Positions 1-10,281 of a stretch of 64,000 bases of DNA are shown one piece after another. This stretch comes from Ancylobacter sp. Lp-2. Its GTDB lineage: Bacteria > Pseudomonadota > Alphaproteobacteria > Rhizobiales > Xanthobacteraceae. How positions within the stretch are numbered: position 1 is the first letter of the stretch; each line of letters starts with the position of its first letter. The notes under the pieces were generated by a model. The model saw only the letters and a list, made by a program, of their open reading frames with translations. It did not search any database and was not told where the DNA came from. Where the stretch lies: NCBI RefSeq assembly GCF_020523795.1, contig NZ_JAJALI010000010.1:62001-126000 (forward strand), given 5' to 3'. A program made the translations under genes and the position numbers.

Positions 1-1
1 G

Positions 2-370
2 GTCACCTATTCCCCTCCTGCAACGGCCGCGACCATCGGCAACGAGGTGAACTACGCTCCGCGTAATTCGGCCTCGATCTGGACCACTTACGACGTCGCC
101 AAGCACTGGCTGACCTCGATCCCCGGCGAACTGCTGGTCGGCGGTGGCATCACCTATTCCGATGGCTACTACACCAATACCGCCAACACCTCCTGGATCC
201 CGGAGACCTTCTCGCTCGACGCGCTGATCTCCTACAAGCAGGGCAACTACCGCTTCGCGGTCAACGGTTACAACCTGACCGACGAACTCAATTACGTGGC
301 AGGCTTCAACAACCGCGCTGTGGTGGGTACCGGCCGTGCCGTCGTGTTCACTGTGGGCGCCACCTTCTAA
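2..370 (+). CDS. TonB-dependent outer-membrane receptor, C-terminal part
   Basis: Only the last 122 codons are present; the gene begins before the window. The translation reads as alternating amphipathic beta strands and ends in the aromatic pattern VVFTVGATF. That fits the last strands of a 22-stranded TonB-dependent barrel, where a terminal Phe is the usual Bam recognition signal. The phrase NLTDELNY is typical of ferric-siderophore receptors, where NLFDxxY is common just before the end. The adjacent piuC-like gene supports an iron-siderophore role. No plug domain or TonB box can be seen, so the ligand cannot be assigned. Confidence 0.85.
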   Translation, partial: VTYSPPATAATIGNEVNYAPRNSASIWTTYDVAKHWLTSIPGELLVGGGITYSDGYYTNTANTSWIPETFSLDALISYKQGNYRFAVNGYNLTDELNYVAGFNNRAVVGTGRAVVFTVGATF

Positions 371-431
371 GGGTGGGTCTTCCCTGACCTCTTCACTCGG
401 CTGACGCTCCCATCGGAGTGTCCGCCACTTT

Positions 432-459
432 CGGCCCCGCTTGCGGGGCCGCTTTCTTT
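432..459 (+). terminator. Rho-independent terminator after the receptor gene
   Basis: A 7-bp GC stem (CGGCCCC / GGGGCCG) with a 6-nt loop is followed by a T-rich tract (CTTTCTTT). It sits about 60 bp after the receptor stop and only 20 bp before piuC, so piuC would depend on read-through or a promoter within the hairpin region. Confidence 0.7.
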
Positions 460-472
460 CGAGGTTTGTGCC

Positions 473-1156
473 ATGCTCGTGACCATTCCCGACGTGTTGA
501 CCCGCGATGAGGTCGCCTATTGCCGCCGCGTGCTGGAATCCTCGCAATGGGTGGACGGACGTGCCACCGCCGGCGTGCAGGCGGCGAAGACCAAGAACAA
601 TCTGCAGATTCCCGAGGACTCCAAGGAGGCCCGCGAGCTCGGCGACATCATCCTGCGGGCGCTCGGCCGCAATCCGGTGTTCAATTCCGCCGCCATGCCG
701 CTGCGCGTGCTGCCGCCGATGTTCAATCGCTACGATGTCGGCATGGAGTTCGGCGCCCACGTCGATAGCGCCATCCGCGCCATTCCCGGCACCGGCATGC
801 GGATGCGGGCGGACGTGTCGAGCACGCTCTCGCTCACTGATCCGGAGGAATATGACGGCGGCGAGCTGGTCATCGAGGATACGTTCGGCGGCCAGGAGGT
901 GAAGCTGCCGGCCGGCCACATGGTGGTCTATCCGTCGAGCAGCCTGCACGCGGTGCGCCCCATCACCCGCGGCAGCCGCTGGGGGAGCTTCTTCTGGACC
1001 CAGTCGATGATCAAGGATGATGGCCGCCGCGCGCTGCTCTACGATCTCGACGTCGCCATCATGCAGACCCGCGAGGCGGTGCCGATCGATTCACCCGCCG
1101 TGCTGTCGCTGACCAACGTCTATCACAACCTGCTGCGGCAATGGGTCGAGATGTGA
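473..1156 (+). CDS. piuC: PiuC/YbiX-type Fe(II)/2-oxoglutarate-dependent hydroxylase (PKHD family)
   Basis: The 227-aa product matches the usual length of the PKHD-type hydroxylase family (PiuC, YbiX). The metal triad is visible as H96-x-D98 within FGAHVD and H159 in SSLHAV, with a 2-oxoglutarate-binding Arg nearby (R166 or R169). Family members are iron-regulated and usually lie next to TonB-dependent siderophore receptors, as here. Their physiological substrate is not established. Translation starts at ATG 473 with GAGG about 8 nt upstream. Function as a dioxygenase is well supported by motifs; the link to siderophore uptake is inferred from context. Confidence 0.9.
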   Translation: MLVTIPDVLTRDEVAYCRRVLESSQWVDGRATAGVQAAKTKNNLQIPEDSKEARELGDIILRALGRNPVFNSAAMPLRVLPPMFNRYDVGMEFGAHVDSAIRAIPGTGMRMRADVSSTLSLTDPEEYDGGELVIEDTFGGQEVKLPAGHMVVYPSSSLHAVRPITRGSRWGSFFWTQSMIKDDGRRALLYDLDVAIMQTREAVPIDSPAVLSLTNVYHNLLRQWVEM

Positions 1157-1255
1157 GGCGGCCGGCCAGGCTTCCCCTGCGGTCGGATTGACGTCGTGGC
1201 GGCGGGCGCTATCTCTCGCCGGTTCTTCCCGCGAGAGATTGTCCAGAGAGGCCCG

Positions 1256-1618
1256 ATGCCCGCGCTCACGTCGCTGTTTCCGCCCGCGCTGCTGCCGATC
1301 CTGCTGCTCACCGCCTCCAACATCTTCATGACCTTCGCCTGGTACGGTCATCTCAAATACAAGTCGTCGCCACTGGTCATCGCGATATTGGCGAGCTGGG
1401 GCATCGCGCTGTTCGAGTACTGCCTCGCCGTGCCGGCCAACCGCTACGGCTCGGCCGTCTATGCCACCGCCGAGCTGAAGACCATGCAGGAGGTGATCAC
1501 CCTGGTGGTGTTCGCCGGCTTCTCGGTGTTCTGGCTGAAGGAACCGCTCGGCTGGAACCACGCCATCGGCTTCGCTTTCATCGCGCTGGGGGCGTGGTTC
1601 ATCTTCCAGAAGTGGTAG
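1256..1618 (+). CDS. DMT-family small membrane protein (DUF486)
   Basis: The 120-aa protein has four predicted membrane segments, roughly residues 8-28, 38-56, 72-92 and 98-117, and is very hydrophobic throughout. The motifs FAWYGHLKY and the C-terminal FIALGAWFIF are characteristic of the DUF486 branch of the drug/metabolite transporter superfamily. No substrate is known for this branch. I chose ATG 1256 because the reading frame upstream of it is not hydrophobic and lacks family similarity. It converges with the sugar dehydrogenase gene downstream, with only 9 bp between the two stops. Confidence 0.85.
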   Translation: MPALTSLFPPALLPILLLTASNIFMTFAWYGHLKYKSSPLVIAILASWGIALFEYCLAVPANRYGSAVYATAELKTMQEVITLVVFAGFSVFWLKEPLGWNHAIGFAFIALGAWFIFQKW

Positions 1619-1627
1619 GCGACGGGC

Positions 1628-2794
1628 TCATTCCCCCGGCGCGAGGCGTAGCAGGCGCCCCTGGCCGGGATCGTCGGTGAGCAGCCACAGCGCCCCGTCC
1701 GGCCCTTGCCGCACGTCGCGGATGCGTTCGCCGAGCTCGGTGAGCAGTGCCTCCTCCTCGACCACGCGCTGGCGGGAGGGATCGAGCTTCAGCCGCACCA
1801 GCCGGGTCCCGGAGAGCCCGCCGGTGAACAGATCGCCCTTCCAGCGCGGGATGAGGCTGCCGGTGTAGAAGGCGAGCCCGGCCGGCGAGATCGACGGGTC
1901 CCAATATTTCACCGGCTGCTCCATGCCCGGCTTGGCGGTGCCTTCGCCGATGGTCGCGCCGGAATAGTCGCGCCCATAGGTGATCACCGGCCAGCCGTAA
2001 TTCTTGCCGGCTTCGGGATGGTTCAGTTCGTCGCCGCCGCGCGCGCCGTGCTCGACCGTCCAGAGCTGCCCGGTCTGCGGATCGATGGCGGCGCCCTGCA
2101 CGTTGCGATGGCCGAAGCTCCAGATCTCCGGCCGCGCATTGGCCAATCCGGCGAAGGGATTGTCCGCCGGCGCGGAGCCGTCGGGATTGATGCGCACGAT
2201 CTTGCCAATATGGGTCGAGAGCTTCTGCACCTCGGGGCGCAGCGAATAGCGGTCGCCGAGGGTGACGAACAGCGTGCCGTCGCGGCCGAAGGCGAGGCGC
2301 GAGCCGTAATGGCTCGATCCGCCCGCAGCCGGCTGCTGGCGGAAGATCACCTCGATATTCTCCAGCCGGGCGCCGCCGCCATTCTCGGTGAGTTTGGCCC
2401 GGGCGACGCTGGTGCCCGATATGCCCTCGCGCGGCTCGGCATAGGAGAAATACACTAGCCGGCTGCTGTCGAAATCCGGCGCCACCGCGATGTCGAGCAG
2501 GCCGCCCTGGCCGCTGGCATAGACCGGCGGCACGCCGGCGACCGGCGCGGAGACCGTGCCGGAGCGGCTGACGATCCGCAGCCGCCCGGGCCGCTCCGTC
2601 ACCAGCATGCGCCCGTCGGGCAGGAAGGCGAGGCCCCAAGGGTTCTCGAAGCCGCCCGCCACCGTCTCGAGGGTCATGGGGCCGGCGGAAGTGTGGACGC
2701 TGACCGGCGCCGCGCCCTGCGACTGTGCCAGTGCCGGGAGCGCGCACAGGACGAGGGACAGCGAGAGGGCGGCGAGGCGGAAGGGGCGGATCAC
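1628..2794 (-). CDS. PQQ-dependent sugar dehydrogenase (YliI/GdhB-like), exported
   Basis: The 388-aa product begins with a Sec signal peptide (basic start, hydrophobic stretch, cleavage after ALAQ near residue 24). It is followed by a six-bladed propeller of the soluble glucose/sorbosone dehydrogenase family. Family phrases include [20 protein letters not shown], the [12 protein letters not shown] segment and [14 protein letters not shown] near the PQQ/calcium site. Related enzymes oxidise aldoses in the periplasm using PQQ and pass electrons to a quinone or an artificial acceptor. No pqq biosynthesis genes are visible in the window. Exact sugar specificity cannot be read from sequence. Confidence 0.88.
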   Translation of the reverse strand: MIRPFRLAALSLSLVLCALPALAQSQGAAPVSVHTSAGPMTLETVAGGFENPWGLAFLPDGRMLVTERPGRLRIVSRSGTVSAPVAGVPPVYASGQGGLLDIAVAPDFDSSRLVYFSYAEPREGISGTSVARAKLTENGGGARLENIEVIFRQQPAAGGSSHYGSRLAFGRDGTLFVTLGDRYSLRPEVQKLSTHIGKIVRINPDGSAPADNPFAGLANARPEIWSFGHRNVQGAAIDPQTGQLWTVEHGARGGDELNHPEAGKNYGWPVITYGRDYSGATIGEGTAKPGMEQPVKYWDPSISPAGLAFYTGSLIPRWKGDLFTGGLSGTRLVRLKLDPSRQRVVEEEALLTELGERIRDVRQGPDGALWLLTDDPGQGRLLRLAPGE

Positions 2795-2978
2795 GATGCT
2801 CTCCGGTTGGCGGCTCCGGTCGGCATTCCGGCAAGGAGCGACCTGCGGGGAGCGACCTGACGCATCGTTAGATCAGGCGGGGCGGGGCAGGCAACGGGGT
2901 TGGTGAGGCAGGTGGCCCGGCGGCGCGTTCAAACCCGCGTCACCGGCCCCATGGGAAGATGAAAAGCGGAAGACGGGC

Positions 2979-3290
2979 TCAGCCCTGCCGACGCCGATGC
3001 CGCGGCTCCACCGGCTGCAGCGTGTTGCGCAGCATGTAGCCGGACAGTCCGCACAGGGCGACGAAGGCAGCGAGCAGCACGGCGCCGATGGTCAGCCGCC
3101 CGCTGGGGTCGGCGCCGTCGAGGGCGTTCATCTCCATGGCCGAGGCCGCCTGCAGGCCGAACATGCACAGCACCGCCACGATGGCGAGCGTCAGGGTGAG
3201 CACGACGCCGGCTTCCATCAGCGCCCGGCGAAAACGGCGGACCGAGGTGTGCTTCACCTCGGCAGCGGCGACGACATCGTGGTGCGGCAT
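2979..3290 (-). CDS. Small two-helix membrane protein of unknown function
   Basis: I do not recognise a family. The 103-aa product has two hydrophobic segments (about residues 28-50 and 65-85) and a very basic C-terminus (PRHRRRQG). I prefer ATG 3290, starting MPHHDV, because GAGG lies about 8 nt upstream; an alternative start lies 33 bases upstream. It stands alone between the sugar dehydrogenase promoter region and the GST gene. Confidence 0.55.
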   Translation of the reverse strand: MPHHDVVAAAEVKHTSVRRFRRALMEAGVVLTLTLAIVAVLCMFGLQAASAMEMNALDGADPSGRLTIGAVLLAAFVALCGLSGYMLRNTLQPVEPRHRRRQG

Positions 3291-3432
3291 GGCGAAATCC
3301 TCATCCGTCCGGCGCCGGAGCATTCCGTTGCGATGGGTGAGAGCTTCGGTGCCGAACGCGGCTCGCCTTCGACGGTACTTGGGCGATGCCGCGCGATTTC
3401 GCGGCCATTTCGGGGCAAGAGGTTAACGCTTG

Positions 3433-5411
<1,979 letters not shown>

Positions 5412-5423
5412 GGTAATAATGTG

Positions 5424-5450
5424 GGGCGTGCCGGCACTCGCCGGCCGCCC
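5424..5450 (+). terminator. Possible terminator hairpin after aatA
   Basis: An imperfect GC-rich stem around a 4-nt ACTC loop (GCCGGC / GCCGGC with outer GGGC / GCCC) lies 13 bp after the stop. The tract that follows is only TTAATGG, so efficient intrinsic termination is uncertain. Confidence 0.4.
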
Positions 5451-5500
5451 TTAATGGTCCCATTTCCGGCGCAGAGGCGCTTGGTTCAAGGAGATCGATC

Positions 5501-5995
5501 ATGTTCCGCAAATATGTGACGCTCGGCGCCTTCGCGGCGACTTTGGCTGCCGGCTTCGTCGGCGTCCTCGCGACGCCGGCCTCGGCCCAGCAGATCAACC
5601 GCGTGCAGGTCGGCACGCTGGAGTGCACCGGCTCCAGGTCGGTGAGCTTCATCATCGGCTCGAAGCGCACGCTCGACTGCCGCTTCGTTACCCGCCGCGG
5701 TGCCCGCTATGCCTACGAGGGCACCATTCGCCGCTGGGGCCTCGATGTGGGCGTCACCGGCCGCAACGCGCTGATCTGGGGCGTGTTCGCCCCCACCACC
5801 CGCATCGATTCCAGCGATCTCGCCGGCCGCTACACCGGCGTGTCCGGTAGCGTCGCGCTCGGCGTCGGCGTGGGCGGCAACGCGCTCCTCGGCGGTTCCA
5901 AGAACACCGTCGCGCTGCAGCCTTTCAGCGTCGAGGGCCAGACCGGCGTGAACCTCGCGGTGGGCGTCGGCGACCTGACCCTGCGGCCGAACTGA
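5501..5995 (+). CDS. DUF992 domain-containing exported protein
   Basis: The 164-aa product has a clear Sec signal peptide with predicted cleavage after ATPASA (residues 24-29). The mature part starts with VQVGTLECT and has a Cys pair (in LECTG and LDCRF) likely to form a disulfide. It ends with the GVNLAVGVGDLTL segment typical of DUF992, a small periplasmic family common in Hyphomicrobiales with no known function. The start is supported by AAGGAG about 9 nt upstream. A strong terminator follows, so it is transcribed alone. Confidence 0.9.
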   Translation: MFRKYVTLGAFAATLAAGFVGVLATPASAQQINRVQVGTLECTGSRSVSFIIGSKRTLDCRFVTRRGARYAYEGTIRRWGLDVGVTGRNALIWGVFAPTTRIDSSDLAGRYTGVSGSVALGVGVGGNALLGGSKNTVALQPFSVEGQTGVNLAVGVGDLTLRPN

Positions 5996-6015
5996 CCGAT
6001 CGGACATCTCCGGCG

Positions 6016-6049
6016 AACGGCCCGGCATCGGAAGGTGCCGGGCCGTTTT
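6016..6049 (+). terminator. Rho-independent terminator after the DUF992 gene
   Basis: A perfect 12-bp stem (AACGGCCCGGCA / TGCCGGGCCGTT) with an 8-nt loop is followed directly by TT after the stem. It lies 20 bp after the stop codon. Confidence 0.85.
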
Positions 6050-6190
6050 GCGTTCGCGCTTTGCCCGTTTCGCAATCGCACGCCGGCCGGGCGGTGCGGC
6101 ATAGCTCGCACGTGGAGTTGAACGCGTGAGCTTGTAACGCGTGAGGGCTTTCAGGCGTATCTTCTCGCTCACAGCCGATGGGAGAGCTCG

Positions 6191-7177
6191 ATGCTGATCC
6201 GCCGCCGTCCCTCATGGGAATTGCCTGAGAGTGCCGCCACGCCCGAAGCCGTCTATCTGTCGCGCCGTCATCTCCTCGGCGCCGGCGCGGGGCTGGCGGC
6301 GGCGCTCGGGCTGGGACTACCTGCCGTTGCCGCTCCCACGCCGGGCAATCCCGACCTCGATCCGACCAAGGATCTCTATCCGGCCAAGCGCAACGACGCC
6401 TTCACGCTGGATCGTCCGGTGACGCCGGAGGACATCTCCGGCAACTACAATAATTTCTACGAGTTCGGCTCCGACCGCCGCAATTACCAGGTCGCCGACA
6501 TCGCCGAGCGCATGCCGCGCCGGCCGTGGACGGTGAAGATCGACGGCCTCGTCGAGAAGGAGCGCGAGGTCGGCATCGACGACATCATCCGCGCCATGCC
6601 GCTGGAGGAGCGACTTTACCGCCACCGCTGCGTCGAGGCGTGGTCGATGGCGGTGCCGTGGACCGGCTTCCCCGTGCGGGAATTCATCGCCTTCGCCAAG
6701 CCGCTATCGGGGGCGAAATACATCCGTATGGAGACCTTCGTGAACCCGGCGGTGGCACCGGCGCAGAACCGCTTCATCTACCCCTGGCCCTATGTCGATG
6801 GCGTCACCATGGCCGAGGGGATGAACGACCTCGCCTTCTTCGTCACCGGCGTTTACGGCAAGCCGGCGCCCAACCAGTACGGCGCCCCGCTGCGCCTCGC
6901 GCTGCCGTGGAAATACGGCTTCAAGTCGGTGAAATCGATCGTGCGGATCTCCTTCGTCGCCGACCGTCCGGTCGGGTTGTGGGAGCAGGTCCAGGGCCGC
7001 GAATACGGCTTCTGGGCCAATGTGAACCCGGAGGTTCCCCATCCGCGCTGGAGCCAGGCCAGCGAGCGCGACATCGGAACCGGCGAGCGTCGCCCGACGC
7101 TGATCTACAACGGCTATGGCGAGCAGGTCGCCAGTCTGTATGCCGGCATGGACAAGACCGAGAAGCTGTTCATGTGA
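6191..7177 (+). CDS. msrP: MsrP (YedY), periplasmic protein-methionine-sulfoxide reductase catalytic subunit
   Basis: The 328-aa product matches MsrP length. It carries a twin-arginine signal (SRRHLLGAG at residues 24-32, hydrophobic stretch to about 47), consistent with export after molybdopterin insertion. The Mo-coordinating cysteine is C147 in RHRCVEAWSM. The conserved phrases NNFYEF and YGFKSVKSIVRI also fit. MsrP repairs oxidised methionines in periplasmic proteins using electrons from the quinone pool through the haem membrane protein MsrQ. No msrQ gene is adjacent: the next gene is an antiporter. The partner must lie elsewhere or be replaced. Confidence 0.95.
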   Translation: MLIRRRPSWELPESAATPEAVYLSRRHLLGAGAGLAAALGLGLPAVAAPTPGNPDLDPTKDLYPAKRNDAFTLDRPVTPEDISGNYNNFYEFGSDRRNYQVADIAERMPRRPWTVKIDGLVEKEREVGIDDIIRAMPLEERLYRHRCVEAWSMAVPWTGFPVREFIAFAKPLSGAKYIRMETFVNPAVAPAQNRFIYPWPYVDGVTMAEGMNDLAFFVTGVYGKPAPNQYGAPLRLALPWKYGFKSVKSIVRISFVADRPVGLWEQVQGREYGFWANVNPEVPHPRWSQASERDIGTGERRPTLIYNGYGEQVASLYAGMDKTEKLFM

Positions 7178-7183
7178 CCGCGC

Positions 7184-7209
7184 CCGCCGGGCAAATCGTC
7201 GCCCGGCGG
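7184..7209 (+). terminator. Hairpin after msrP
   Basis: A perfect 9-bp inverted repeat (CCGCCGGGC / GCCCGGCGG) with an 8-nt loop begins 7 bp after the stop. No T tract follows, so it may stabilise the 3' end or aid factor-dependent termination rather than act as an intrinsic terminator. Confidence 0.4.
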
Positions 7210-7321
7210 CTCGCGACGCTTGCCTCCCGAGGTTGGGGCGGTCACCTTGCGGGTCACGGCGGGACTCGCTGCCGCGTCACCCGACACCCCCATCCGTCAC
7301 GCGCAAGGGAGGCGCCGCGCA

Positions 7322-8974
7322 ATGCCGCATCAAGTGCCGTTGATCGCGACCGTCTGTCTCGCCTTCGTGCTGGCGGCGATCCTCGGTTATCTCGCAACGC
7401 GGCTGCGTCTGTCGCCCATTGTCGGCTATCTGTTCGCTGGGCTGCTGGTGGGCCCCTACACGCCCGGTTTCGTCGCCGATACCGCGCTCGCTCCCCAGCT
7501 GGCCGAGCTCGGCGTGATTCTTCTCATGTTCGGCGTCGGCCTGCACTTCACCCCGCGCGACCTGTTGCGGGTGTGGAGCGTCGCGGTGCCCGGCGCGGTG
7601 GCGCAGATCGCCGTCGCCACCCTTGTCGGCCTCGGCCTTGCCCTGCTGTGGGGCTGGTCCGTGGCGGGTGGGCTGGTCTTCGGCCTGTCGCTGTCGGTCG
7701 CCTCGACCGTGGTGATGCTGCGCGCGCTGGAGGAGCAGCGGGCGATAGAGACCGAGAATGGCCGCGTCGCCATCGGCTGGCTGGTGGTGGAGGACCTCGC
7801 CATGGTGCTGGTCCTGGTGCTGCTGCCGGTGCTGGCCGGGCTGGCGCGCGGGCAGCAGGCCGACCTGTCGGGCCTCGCCGCCTCCATCGGCACCACGCTG
7901 GGGGCGGTGGCGCTGTTCGTGGCGCTCATGCTGGTCGTCGGGCGGCGGGTCATTCCCGGCATGCTGGCGCTGGTGGCCCGTACCGGCTCGCGCGAATTGT
8001 TCACCCTGTCGGTGCTGGGCATCGCGCTCGGCATCGCCTATGGCTCGGCGCTGCTGTTCGGCGTGTCCTTCGCGCTCGGCGCCTTCTTCGCCGGGCTGGT
8101 GCTGGGCGAGTCCGACCTCAGCCATCGCGCTGCCGAGGGCTCGCTGCCGCTGCGCGATGCCTTCGCGGTGCTGTTCTTCGTCTCGGTCGGCATGCTGTTC
8201 GACCCGAGCATCCTCCTGCGCCGGCCGCTCGACGTGGCGGCGGTACTGATCGTCATTCTCGCGGTGAAGTCGGCGGTGGCGATCGGGCTGGTGCGCCTGC
8301 TCGGTCGCTCGCATGCCATGGCGGCGACCGTGGCGGCGAGCCTCGCCCAGATCGGCGAGTTCTCCTTCATTCTCATCGGGCTCGGCATCAACGAGCAGTT
8401 GGTGCCGACGGAGGCGCGCGATCTCATCGTCGCCGGCGCAATGATCTCCATCGCGCTCAACCCCTTCGTCTTCAAGGCGGTGGAGCGCTGGGCGGCGCGT
8501 TTCGCCGGGGAGGAGCGAGCGACGGTGCCGGTGGAGGAGGAGAGCTACGGGCCGCACCAGCCGCATGGCGACGGGCCGGTGATCCTCATCGGCCTCGGCC
8601 GTGTCGGCTCTGCCATCGCCGCCCAGCTTTCCGAGGCGAAGGTGCCGCTGGTGGTGGTCGATCAGGATCGGCTCAAGGTGGAGCGCTGGCGGCGCGGCGG
8701 CGGGCGCGGCGTCGTCGCAGGCGGCAGCCCGGCGGAGGTGCTGAGCGACGCCGGCATCGCCGGCGCACGCATGCTGATGGTCACCGTACCGGACGAACTA
8801 CAAGGCGGAGCACTCATCGAGGCCGCCCGTCGCTTGCGCCGGGATCTGTTCATCACCGCGCGCGCCCATAGCGAAGAGGGGGTCGAATATCTGCGCAGCC
8901 GTGGCGCCGACCTCGTGGTGTACGCCGAACGCGAAATCGCCGGCCGCATGGTCGAGAACATACTCGGGGTGTGA
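7322..8974 (+). CDS. CPA2-family cation:proton antiporter with RCK/TrkA-N domain (KefB/YbaL-like)
   Basis: The 550-aa product has an N-terminal membrane domain of about 12 helices (residues 1-385). It contains the glycine-rich GYLFAGLLVGPYTPGF segment and the FALGAFFAGLVLGESD motif typical of KefB/KefC-like exchangers. Residues from about 418 form a Rossmann RCK domain with the nucleotide-binding motif GLGRVGSAIA. Related proteins exchange K+ or Na+ for H+ in the inner membrane and are gated by nucleotides or glutathione adducts. I chose ATG 7322 because the membrane domain starts right there. Cation specificity is not determinable. Confidence 0.9.
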   Translation: MPHQVPLIATVCLAFVLAAILGYLATRLRLSPIVGYLFAGLLVGPYTPGFVADTALAPQLAELGVILLMFGVGLHFTPRDLLRVWSVAVPGAVAQIAVATLVGLGLALLWGWSVAGGLVFGLSLSVASTVVMLRALEEQRAIETENGRVAIGWLVVEDLAMVLVLVLLPVLAGLARGQQADLSGLAASIGTTLGAVALFVALMLVVGRRVIPGMLALVARTGSRELFTLSVLGIALGIAYGSALLFGVSFALGAFFAGLVLGESDLSHRAAEGSLPLRDAFAVLFFVSVGMLFDPSILLRRPLDVAAVLIVILAVKSAVAIGLVRLLGRSHAMAATVAASLAQIGEFSFILIGLGINEQLVPTEARDLIVAGAMISIALNPFVFKAVERWAARFAGEERATVPVEEESYGPHQPHGDGPVILIGLGRVGSAIAAQLSEAKVPLVVVDQDRLKVERWRRGGGRGVVAGGSPAEVLSDAGIAGARMLMVTVPDELQGGALIEAARRLRRDLFITARAHSEEGVEYLRSRGADLVVYAEREIAGRMVENILGV

Positions 8975-9036
8975 CGACGTCCGGGAGATGTGATCGTCCG
9001 CAAATGAAGATCGGACGTGAAAAGGGACGTTCACAA

Positions 9037-9066
9037 AGAAAAAAGCCGGGCTCAAGCGAGCCCGGC
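9037..9066 (-). terminator. Rho-independent terminator reading leftward
   Basis: A perfect 9-bp stem (GCCGGGCTC / GAGCCCGGC) with a 4-nt loop occupies 9045-9066. Six T residues follow on the minus strand (9039-9044). No long gene on that strand runs into it: the LysR gene stops about 290 bp upstream. It therefore probably ends a short transcript that carries the micro-ORF at 9052-9153. It could also act as a roadblock for the rightward antiporter transcript. Confidence 0.85.
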
Positions 9067-9153
9067 GAGTTTCGCCGCAGAGCGGCGACCTTCCAGAGGG
9101 GAACAGCTGAAGCACTCAGTGCAACAGCGTCGAAACAACATATGACTGTTCAT
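9052..9153 (-). CDS. Candidate 33-aa cysteine-rich micro-protein
   Basis: The frame from ATG 9153 (or internal ATG 9141) encodes 33 residues and includes RRCCTECFSC, a CC-x2-C-x2-C cluster at residues 10-17. It ends AAKLAGLA with its TGA inside the terminator stem. It is preceded by an AT-rich stretch and stem-loops. I do not recognise a family. A Cys cluster could bind zinc or an iron-sulfur cluster, or the ORF could be a regulatory leader on a small RNA. No clear Shine-Dalgarno sequence is visible, so translation is unproven. Confidence 0.4.
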   Translation of the reverse strand: MNSHMLFRRCCTECFSCSPLEGRRSAAKLAGLA

Positions 9154-9174
9154 GAGGCATTTGGCAATGAAGTA

Positions 9175-9289
9175 TGCCCGCATGGCAGGCATGCGTTTTG
9201 CGGGCAGCAGCAACTATCTGTCGCAAAATCGCATTTATGTGACAATTTTATAATGAATCAGATGGGATTTGCGTCGATTTCCGCAAATC
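9175..9289 (-). ncRNA. Structured AT-rich leader or small-RNA region upstream of the micro-ORF
   Basis: This segment is unusually AT-rich for the window and holds two inverted repeats. One is TGCCCGCA/TGCGGGCA at 9175-9182 and 9199-9206, with GCATG/CATGC nested in its loop. The other is GATTTGCG/CGCAAATC at 9266-9273 and 9282-9289. Between them, on the minus strand, is a TATAAA-like -10 candidate near 9248. With the terminator at 9045 this would make a transcript of roughly 200 nt. No known RNA family is recognised; this is inference from structure. Confidence 0.35.
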
Positions 9290-9359
9290 TTTCGGCAAGC
9301 AGCCGCACGGCCCCGCCATCTCAGCCGATGGCATGGGCAAAAATTAGGCGGTCAGGGGA

Positions 9360-10280
9360 TCAGAAGTTCCAGCGCTGAGCCTTGGCGACCAGGAAGTCGC
9401 GGAAGACCTGGATGCGCGCCACGGAGCGCATTTCCTGCGGGTAGACAAAATAGGCTTCCAGCGTCGGCGTCGGGCGCTCGGGGAAGAGCTGCACCAGCGT
9501 CGCCGAATCCTCCAGCAGGTAGTCCGGCACGATGCCGATGCCGACGCCGCGCTCCACCGCGCGCTTCAGGCCCAGCACGTTGTTTACCGACAGCGAGGGC
9601 ACGCGCCCTTCCTGCCCGTCTTCGAGGCCGGCCCGTTCCAGCCAGTTCAGCGGCTGGAAATAGGAGGGGATCGGGCCGCCCAGCAGGATGATGCGGTGCT
9701 TGTCGATCTCGTCCAGCGTGCGCGGATGGCCGTTGCGCTTGAGATATTCCGCCGAGGCGAAGGCGTGGAAGTGCACGGTGAACAGCTTGCGCTGGATCAG
9801 GTCCGGCTGCACCGGCTGGCGCAGTCGGATGGCGACGTCGGCCTCGCGCATGGCGAGGTCGAGCTCGTCGTCGGTCAGGATCAGCGTGATGCGGATGTCG
9901 GGATAGAGCTCGAGGAACTCGCCGATCCGCGCCGTCAGCCAGTGGGTGCCGAGGCCCATGGTGGTGGTGACGCGCAATTCGCCGTTCGGCTTCTCGCGGC
10001 TGTCGGTCAGCTTGGCCCGCGCGGCCTCCAGCTTCATGAACACTTCGTGCGCGGTGCGGTAGAGTAGGTCGCCCTGCTCGGTCAGGATCAGGCCGCGGGC
10101 ATGGCGATGGAACAGCGGGATGTTGAGTTCCTGCTCCAGCGCCGACACCTGCCGGCTCACCGCCGATTGCGACAGCCCCAGCGCCTCGCCGGCATGGGTA
10201 AAGGACCCGGCCTCCGCTGCGACGTGGAAGACCTTGAGCTTGTCCCAGTCCATGTCGCGTGCCCGCGCCTTGCCGTCCAT
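9360..10280 (-). CDS. LysR-family transcriptional regulator
   Basis: The 306-aa product has an N-terminal winged helix-turn-helix (LKVFHVAAEAGSFTHAGEALGLSQSAVSRQ) followed by a linker helix and a periplasmic-binding-like effector domain. Two starts are possible. ATG 10280 has GGAG just upstream and follows the trxB stop by one base, suggesting translational coupling. ATG 10253 (MDWDKLK) is the start most homologues would use. I report the longer form. It is downstream of trxB on the same strand. The effector and regulon are not predictable from sequence. Confidence 0.88.
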   Translation of the reverse strand: MDGKARARDMDWDKLKVFHVAAEAGSFTHAGEALGLSQSAVSRQVSALEQELNIPLFHRHARGLILTEQGDLLYRTAHEVFMKLEAARAKLTDSREKPNGELRVTTTMGLGTHWLTARIGEFLELYPDIRITLILTDDELDLAMREADVAIRLRQPVQPDLIQRKLFTVHFHAFASAEYLKRNGHPRTLDEIDKHRIILLGGPIPSYFQPLNWLERAGLEDGQEGRVPSLSVNNVLGLKRAVERGVGIGIVPDYLLEDSATLVQLFPERPTPTLEAYFVYPQEMRSVARIQVFRDFLVAKAQRWNF

Positions 10281-10281
10281 G

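Noticed and set aside
7220-7321. Upstream in-frame start for the antiporter gene
   Set aside because: The added 34 residues are hydrophilic and Arg-rich, unlike the family; MPHQVPLIATV begins the first membrane helix.
6526-8871. Long plus-strand frame of about 780 codons spanning msrP and the antiporter gene
   Set aside because: It is an alternative frame of two clear genes and its translation is Arg/Gly-rich low complexity.
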